A stretch of 64,000 bases of DNA, from positions 806,001 to 870,000 of the forward strand of contig JABWDB010000011.1 of the NCBI GenBank assembly GCA_019614645.1, in the 5' to 3' direction. Every line of letters begins with the position of its first letter. The first letter of the stretch is position 1. The stretch comes from Stratiolaelaps scimitus. Its lineage: Eukaryota > Arthropoda > Arachnida > Mesostigmata > Laelapidae. Below the pieces are notes generated by a model. It saw nothing but the letters and a program-made list of their open reading frames with translations, was not told the DNA's origin and made no database searches. The translations under genes were made by a program, and so were the position numbers. Positions 57,816-64,000 of the stretch are shown piece after piece.

Positions 57816-60799
57816 TACAAATAGCTAAATAGGATTATAGCAAACAGTGAACAGATGGAGGCCACGCGTGGTTAGAGGGAAAAACATGTAGAACTAGAAA
57901 CTTTGAGCGGAACAATTGAACACCCGGTATATGTAGTATAATAACGTTGTGTGTGTGTTTGTTGAAATTACGCGATGTTATCATAGATAAAACTCTATGT
58001 TGAAATGGTGAAATCCTTCTTCGATTCAGTGCCGGCAATGTAACGTCATTGATTGAACCAAGCCTTTCTAGTATTCGTCCGAGGTCTTGTTTATGCCACC
58101 TCGGATTTAGGTTGGCCGCATTTGTTAGCGCACATCTGCTGAATATGAATCCTATCTGCAAAGGTATCAATAGTAGATTACCCCCTCCAAGGTAGCATTC
58201 GGCCCAAGTCAATATCCTGTCTCCATTCGACAGGCCCGGTGAAACAGAATGAGGAGCAATGGCATACATGCCTGGCAATGCAAACAAGACGTATACAGGG
58301 CGCGCAGAAAACCGGTCTTCTGGATCTAACCCTTCAAAATACGATGAAGCCCAATCAATATGGATACATTATAGATAGACTTGATTTACCATCTATAATA
58401 GGTGCACGGGTTCGATCCCCACCGTTGCACATTTGCATTTTCAAGGGGTTTTTAGTTGTCATTCGATGATTCGCATCTCAAGAATAATTCACATCGCCCA
58501 TTTTACGTTTGCGACTGTAGCCGTATTGCGGTCATATTTTGAATGCGTCGTGGAAAATGCGAGATAAGAAGGAATAATTCTGAGAATTTTTCCTAGTTTC
58601 GAACTTGGGTTAAATTTACCCATTGAACGTCAGCAACATTATGGACACCTCTACTAAGCTTCGCGGACACCAGCCCCTAATGGCACCAGATATGGATGAT
58701 GCGAGGGCCAGGCAGGTGCTCTAGGTGCCCATTTGGGACTATATTGAAGACTGTTGGGTGAAAGTTGGGTCCAAGTTGGGACTGTTGGATCCGAGTCGAG
58801 CTTTCAATGAAATTCGGATTATCCAATTCCGGATTGACACCAAAAGACAACAGAGTGTAATTAGGTAGAACATTAATGTATAGCCGAAATTGCCGAGCAG
58901 CTTCCTCATCGGCTACATGAATTAACCTTCAGGTCTAGATGCCGATAATTCGAAAGCAACTTAAAAGCCCCACAGAGAAATTCGCCGGATACTTCCGTGT
59001 GCCGACCAGAACATCTCTTACACTCTTTAGTCACTCAGTACTCACGCGATTTGTATCGGACACTCGATAGACGGTGATCTACCGCTATGCGGCGAAGCAC
59101 TAACACATAAAATGAGCTTCTCGCACACAGGCTGACAGGCGCCGAGAAGTCTGCTCCGCACTGCATCAAGCGACAACGGGGACAATGGCACTACAAGCAG
59201 TGTAGGGGGTCCCCAGAAGCTGTGACTGTGGCGTCGCTGCAAATGCAGTGTTCCTATATTGGATTAAAGTATTATTAGTTACTGAGATAGCTATCATTCT
59301 ACTAGGTACGCCAGTCTACGGGAGGAGACGCTGCCGGAGAGATTTGCACGTCTGACCTTTTGCTGCTCGATAATATGATGATTAATGATATGCGTACGTG
59401 TTGTTGAAATGTCACCTAATCACTTTAATACGCTCCGACCCTAACCGGCCCGGGCAGGGCGTTGCTTATTCTCTCCTCGAAGATAATCACCAATGGAGTT
59501 CAGCAGCTTTACAGGCGCGGTATTCGATGCACCGGATGCTGACGCTGTCCAGGAAACCATCGGAATCGACAGCAAGAATCGCAGCACCTGCCTGTGAAGG
59601 GTCCCACAATTGTCTCAGAGGTAGTTTATTAGCTTCGGGCTTATTTTTATTAGTTTTCGTTTGGTTACGGCGCTTGTCGAGGCCGAATACAACGGGGCCT
59701 GCAACTGACACAGACGAGCTACGAGAGGAGGGAGAAGCCTATGCGATACAGCCCATAGTTCATACGCGGGCGTCCTACCAAAGGTCGGCTGTGTAGTCAC
59801 AAACGGGTGGGGAGTCATGGAGGATTATGGGGCTCGCGACGATGTCGGACTGTTTATCGAAGCTTTACGAAAGTCGCACAGGGACAATGCTAGTTTATAA
59901 ATATTGATGATCCTGCCCAATGATACTGCTAACAACTGCAGGTTGGTTTAAAGGGCAATATTTTAATGTCGTATGTTGATTGAGTGAATCAGTTATAAAA
60001 TCTGTATGCTATAGATGCTTAATGATTTGACACATCACCTCTTTGATCGGGCCCTGCGAACGTTGAAGTGGGGACCCTCATGGTTTCGGATCTCCGCTGT
60101 TGTCGTTACCCCACGTCAGTGGCAATATTTTCTCCATCTGTTTTTTGGACCGAATGTCCCAATAAATCGAATCTCATAGCGTATCCAAATCAATTGTCAT
60201 TGTATATATATATATGTAAAGTCACATCCGCAATTGTCACCCTACTCCGTTAGCGAACAGTTTTACAAATAGCTCGTTGCTACCTCGAGCTCGTTGCCAT
60301 AAGGTAAAATCCCTAAGCGTTCCGGGGTCGTTCGCCGAGGAAAACCTGTGAAAACGTTGACCTGCAGTTACGCTCTGTTTGACGCAAAAACGCGTACGCC
60401 TTTTGTTCGAAACAAGCACTCGTCCAGTGGTTGATGTCCCTGAGTAATCGGATAGTGATTTGCAAACCGATTGGACATCTCTTAATGAGTCGAGGATTAG
60501 GGGACTTACATATACCTATGGTATGGAGTTACTCGAGGCGACATCGCCCGTATCAAGATTTGACCGGTCAAGCTTAAAATTGACTACACTCAACGAGTCG
60601 AATGAATGACGTCTATTATTTGCACGCGTTTTAAATTCGTGACCTGTTCATCTCACCTTAATCCGTTCATTGTCCCCCACAGCAGTGTTGTATCTATATA
60701 CTGTTGACGTTAACTTCTTCAGAAGGACACTTGCCCAATAAGTGATTAATCATTTTAGTATATATTGCCCTTAGGCTGCCCTTTGGCTAGCCCCATATT

Positions 60800-60853
<54 letters not shown>

Positions 60854-61593
60854 CATAACATTTGCGGTTTATTTCCGGAACTGTAATTTTACAATGCTTA
60901 AGTTCTCGATTAAAAAATAGGATAAAAGTAAGAGTGTATTATCACCGGAAGAATCGCTCTCTTATGGTGGCCAACACGCCCACATGTTGAAACGATTGTT
61001 AATAAACTATAGGTTAGGTATTGCGGTGATTCTTGCTAAAACGATATGACTGGCTATGTCCAGCCATCGACGGGAAGGGTCGAACTTCTATATGACGTTA
61101 CTATGCATGATGTACATGCTATCTGTAAGTCCCGGGGTCCCACCTACCTCGGAACCGAGACACTTTGGCTACTTTCTCCATTTCATTAAGCGCACAAACC
61201 TGATAACGGCTCGCATGTTTGCTCGGAGCGAAAGCTTAAAGCAACTGAGGCGTAACTCAGACTATTTGCACGGCCCTGTTAGCAACATGTGGAGCGTGGA
61301 GCGTCTGGTGGCCAGATATATATCGGGCGAACCTGTCCGGCGTAGGCGTTCTGCAGCCCCCGGCCAGTTCTCTGTTCGAACCATCATTTCAAACAATCCA
61401 CTATAATTGGCTTAGAAAATCATGTCGTCGTTCGGATGGCGAATATCTCCAGGATGTACAACGCAGTACATACAAACAAACTGCGTATTCTGTTGAGCAG
61501 CAAATAGATGTTCGCGGCGGGAATCATGTTCACGATAACAATATTCGGCAGAAGTTCCAATTTATTTCTGGGCGAGGTCCTGAGTCAGTACAA
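57816..61593. other. spacer with repeats
   Basis: A B-box-like CGGGTTCGATCCCCACC lies at about 58408-58424, and a short hairpin (TTATAGAT/ATCTATAA) precedes it, probably part of a SINE. A TA run lies at 60803-60852. A sequence at about 60866-60912 matches one at 10341-10390 (GGTTTATT ... AATTTTACAATGCTTAA). Open frames at 59398-59796 and 61056-61406 (plus) are of the length expected by chance. Confidence 0.4.
60803..60852. repeat. (TA)n microsatellite
   Basis: A pure run of about 25 units next to a LINE-3'-end-like sequence. Confidence 0.95.
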
Positions 61594-61657
61594 TTAGCAC
61601 TTCTTGGGTTTCTTCTGATCCGCGCGTCGAGCACTGTTGCGCGCCTGTTGTTTACGC
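61594..61657 (-). CDS. possible terminal exon, basic C-terminus
   Basis: After a TCTCATAG acceptor the frame reads RKQQARNSARRADQKKPKKC and then a stop. The strongly basic composition is unlike random spacer. Upstream partners on the minus strand could not be joined with confidence. Confidence 0.25.
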
Positions 61658-62152
61658 CTATGAGATGAAACATGGCGAATTCATGTTGTGAATCTGTTGT
61701 CATAGGATGGTGGGTGATTTCGTTAACAAGAGAAATTTGGTCTTATGCAGACAAATCTGTCGAGCGGCGTCTTAAAATTGAGCCAAATAATAAAATGCAA
61801 CATCTGCTTGTGTAACCGAGCGGACAATAAACGGAGTACGTACAAATGAAGGATGCCGACACGCAACGAACAACCGACATCACTACGGCTATATTGGTAC
61901 AGCATTAATTAAGCAGATTAGATCTTGGTATATAATAGATGATAATAGGCGATAATGATGGCACACGTCAGTCTCGATTCGTCCCATACTGGCTGTATCG
62001 TACGCTCGAACTGGACATAGAACCACATGATTTTAGCACTCTTAAAAGGAACATCTATCTATCTATAAAAAAAAGCTATATCTTGCAGAGCCATCACGCG
62101 TCACAAGCGCTCCCATTTTGGCCACACTTCCGTTGCGTTTATTCGTGGCAAT

Positions 62153-62683
62153 TTATACTAGAGATACATTGGTGATATTAAGAGTAAGATGGCTGTGACA
62201 ATAGACGTGTATGCCGACGATGCCATACGTAAACAATACGACGAAGAATGCTAAATCTTCACATCTCATTCGCTTTCTGTTGAGAACGCGCCTTGTCCAG
62301 TTGAGAATCGCGGCGCCAGCGAGCAGCCGAATGACGACGCCCCGACAAACAGAATCGAATATGGGCCAATGTCTACAACAGACCGTATTTGTTCCGAGGT
62401 GAATCAAGCTGCCAGTCGAAGTTGAGCCGGCCATCGATCGGCTGGGTGTGTCGGTCATGTTTAACATCCACTAGTAGACTCATTTGTTATGCATTGTTCA
62501 GCAGACGGAGGTTTTACCGCCGACGCGAAATGTAACAGCGAGCCCGTTGTTCCTCATTGTCTCGCGAAGCCAATGATCGAAGGTCGAAACGCCGGAGCAC
62601 TTACCAATGGCAGGGCAGCGAAGTTCCGATGGGTGCCGGGTGACGAACACATGCGTTCAACAACTCGCCGATTCGTGGAGATT
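62153..62683 (-). CDS. possible two-exon gene fragment with hydrophobic segments
   Basis: Exon 62605-62683 (acceptor TTTTCAG, donor GTAAGT) joins in phase to 62153-62470 (acceptor CTACTAG). The product contains GVVIRLLAGAAILNW and DLAFFVVLFTYGIVGIHVY, two likely membrane segments, with a basic loop RRVLNRKRMR between them. The family is not recognised and the true start is not visible. It might connect with the basic exon at 61594-61657. Confidence 0.3.
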
Positions 62684-62870
62684 CTGAAAACGTTGATATT
62701 CTCAGCGTGTGTATTCTCGCTCTATCGTCGGCGAGATATATTGGTGTCCTAGTCGATATCATGTCATTGTTATGAAGATCGGTTTGTCGGTCGAAACAAA
62801 AAAAGGCAGCGGGCTATGATCTATAGTAGTAGGGACGTAATGACTGGACGCTTACATTGAATTGCCGTTA

Positions 62871-62890
62871 TACAATACAATACAATACAA
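62871..62890. repeat. pentanucleotide tail of the LINE, (TACAA)4
   Basis: Four exact TACAA units (TTGTA on the element's strand) lie at the 3' terminus, as in LINE groups that end in short tandem repeats. Confidence 0.9.
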
Positions 62891-64000
62891 ATACACCTTT
62901 ATTAACCAAAAGGGGGTGGTACAAAGATTATTAAAGAAATTACATAAATTGGTAGAGCGAAGTGAATTTTTTACAATTGTGGTAATGGCAGATGTCCACT
63001 TCCTGAGTCTCGTAGGAGACGTGCGACTCTCCAGGAGAACAAATTATTTAGCTTTTCGGTGCGCGCTACTGACGCAGTGCGCACTGTACGTCCACTGCGC
63101 AGCGGGTTTGGACGAAATTCGACGAAATGTTTGACAGAACTATTTGGTCTTAGTCGCTGAAACAAGCGTAGGTCCGCAGTATCTAATATGGTCATTAGGG
63201 AGGGGAGCTTCACCACTTCCTTCGGAACATCACAACGCAGACTGACTCTTCGGATGAACTTCGATTGCACCCTTTCAAGCGCTAGGATATGTTTTTTGAG
63301 ATAGGGCCTCCAAACGGGAGAGCAGTAAAGAAATTTTGGAATGACAAGGCTCTTATAGAGCGCAAGATAGAAATCGACATTTTTGATAATAAAACATCTA
63401 AAAATTGTGTTACATATTAATGAGGCAGACCGAACTACCTCTGTCACATGCAGATCAAAAACAAGGGAGGAAGTCACTATGACACCCAGATCCCGCATGG
63501 AGCTTTCACATTTGATAACATCACCATTGATCGTGTATTCATTTTTGTAAGTAGAGGTGCACAGAACTGCACATTTCGGAATGGAGATCAACATGTCGTT
63601 CTTACAACACCACTGTTCAACAGCGGTAATGGCTGATTGAAGGAGGAGTCTGTCCTCAGCACTCCGCACTGGTGCATACAATTTCAAATCATCAGCATAG
63701 AACTTGTGTTTTACACCGCTTGGAAAACTATTTTTAAGATCTAACACAAAGATACAGAATAAAAGCGGGCCCACGCACGAACCCTGAGGTACCCCAGATG
63801 GGCACCGATCATACGTGCTGAGAGTATTGTTTATTTTTACGCAGAACTTTCTATCCGTTAGATAGCTTCGGATCCACTCAACACTATGTGGATCTACTTT
63901 GAGAGATAAAAGTTTGGAGATTAAAAGGCTATGATTGACGCGGTCGAATGCTTTGGAAAAATCAAAGTAAATGCAATCATAGTCGACTTTCTCGTTCTGA
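62871..64000 (-). mobile_element. non-LTR (LINE, Jockey/CR1-like) retrotransposon, 3' part
   Basis: A reverse transcriptase frame runs open from the right edge (63999) to a stop at 62971, 342 codons, with a 3' untranslated region down to about 62871. Motifs in order: FDFSKAFDRVNHSLLISKLL, GVPQGSCVGPLLF, FYADDLKLY (catalytic YADD at 63688-63699), ISIPKCAVL, RDLGVIV, and a C-terminal LYKSLVIPKFLYCSPVW thumb motif. These fit the Jockey/CR1 group of LINEs. No stop or frameshift is seen, so the visible part may be recent. The endonuclease and 5' part lie beyond the window. It ends with AATAAA on the minus strand (62898-62903) followed by four TTGTA-type pentamers instead of poly(A). Confidence 0.93.

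Noticed and set aside
58408..58424. tRNA gene suggested by CGGGTTCGATCCCCACC
   Set aside because: Only the T-arm/B box is present; no anticodon stem or acceptor stem pairs. More likely a SINE.
59398..59796. Plus-strand frame of 132 codons
   Set aside because: No recognisable domain, and overlapped by minus-strand frames; length within chance expectation.
61056..61406. Plus-strand frame of 116 codons with RRRR near its end, considered as a neuropeptide precursor
   Set aside because: No N-terminal signal peptide and no amidation or known peptide motif.
1..64000. CRISPR arrays, bacterial operons, phage or prokaryotic mobile elements
   Set aside because: The window is clearly eukaryotic; no spaced direct-repeat array, ribosome-binding sites or operon structure seen.

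Overview
The window is eukaryotic nuclear DNA from an arthropod, most likely a chelicerate and probably a parasitiform mite. The genes are split by introns with GT-AG sites. Introns and spacers carry many (AT)n microsatellites and short foldback repeats. A six-cysteine defensin has the exact cysteine spacing I know from tick and mite defensins. The mite assignment is inference from that defensin and the general gene style.

Layout from left to right. A possible short cysteine-rich exon lies at about 354-563 (+). A four-exon PP1-family Ser/Thr phosphatase runs on the minus strand (6032 to 2246) and ends in a CaaX-type prenylation motif. The stretch 6033-12441 is repeat-rich spacer. A two-exon defensin lies at 12442-12860 (+). 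A pair of related two-exon secreted proteins of unknown function sits back to back: one on the minus strand (16618 to 15693), one on the plus strand (20773 to 21559), with an inverted copy of a ~125-bp sequence upstream of each. A GC-rich, frame-shifted retroelement relic occupies about 21930-24000 (minus). UBE2S, the K11-chain E2 of the anaphase-promoting complex, occupies 24625-29232 (+) in five coding exons. Converging on it is an anillin gene (minus, 44701 to 33162, at least eleven coding exons). Next comes a six-exon 7-dehydrocholesterol reductase (minus, 55033 to 47575) whose first intron hosts a long-armed Tc1/mariner-type MITE. The last 9 kb hold weak gene fragments, and the window ends inside a non-LTR retrotransposon (minus, from 62871 to beyond 64000).

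Functional links. UBE2S and anillin both act at mitotic exit and cytokinesis and lie tail to tail; the linkage may be chance. The phosphatase, the sterol reductase and the two secreted proteins are unrelated to each other. The most unusual items are the prenylation-tailed PP1 paralog, the inverted pair of uncharacterised secreted proteins, the defensin without a propeptide, the plant-like sterol reductase, an 82-bp perfect repeat present twice in opposite orientation, and an unusual number of short near-perfect hairpins. All exon joins were worked out by eye from splice sites, reading phase and family resemblance; none has transcript support here.
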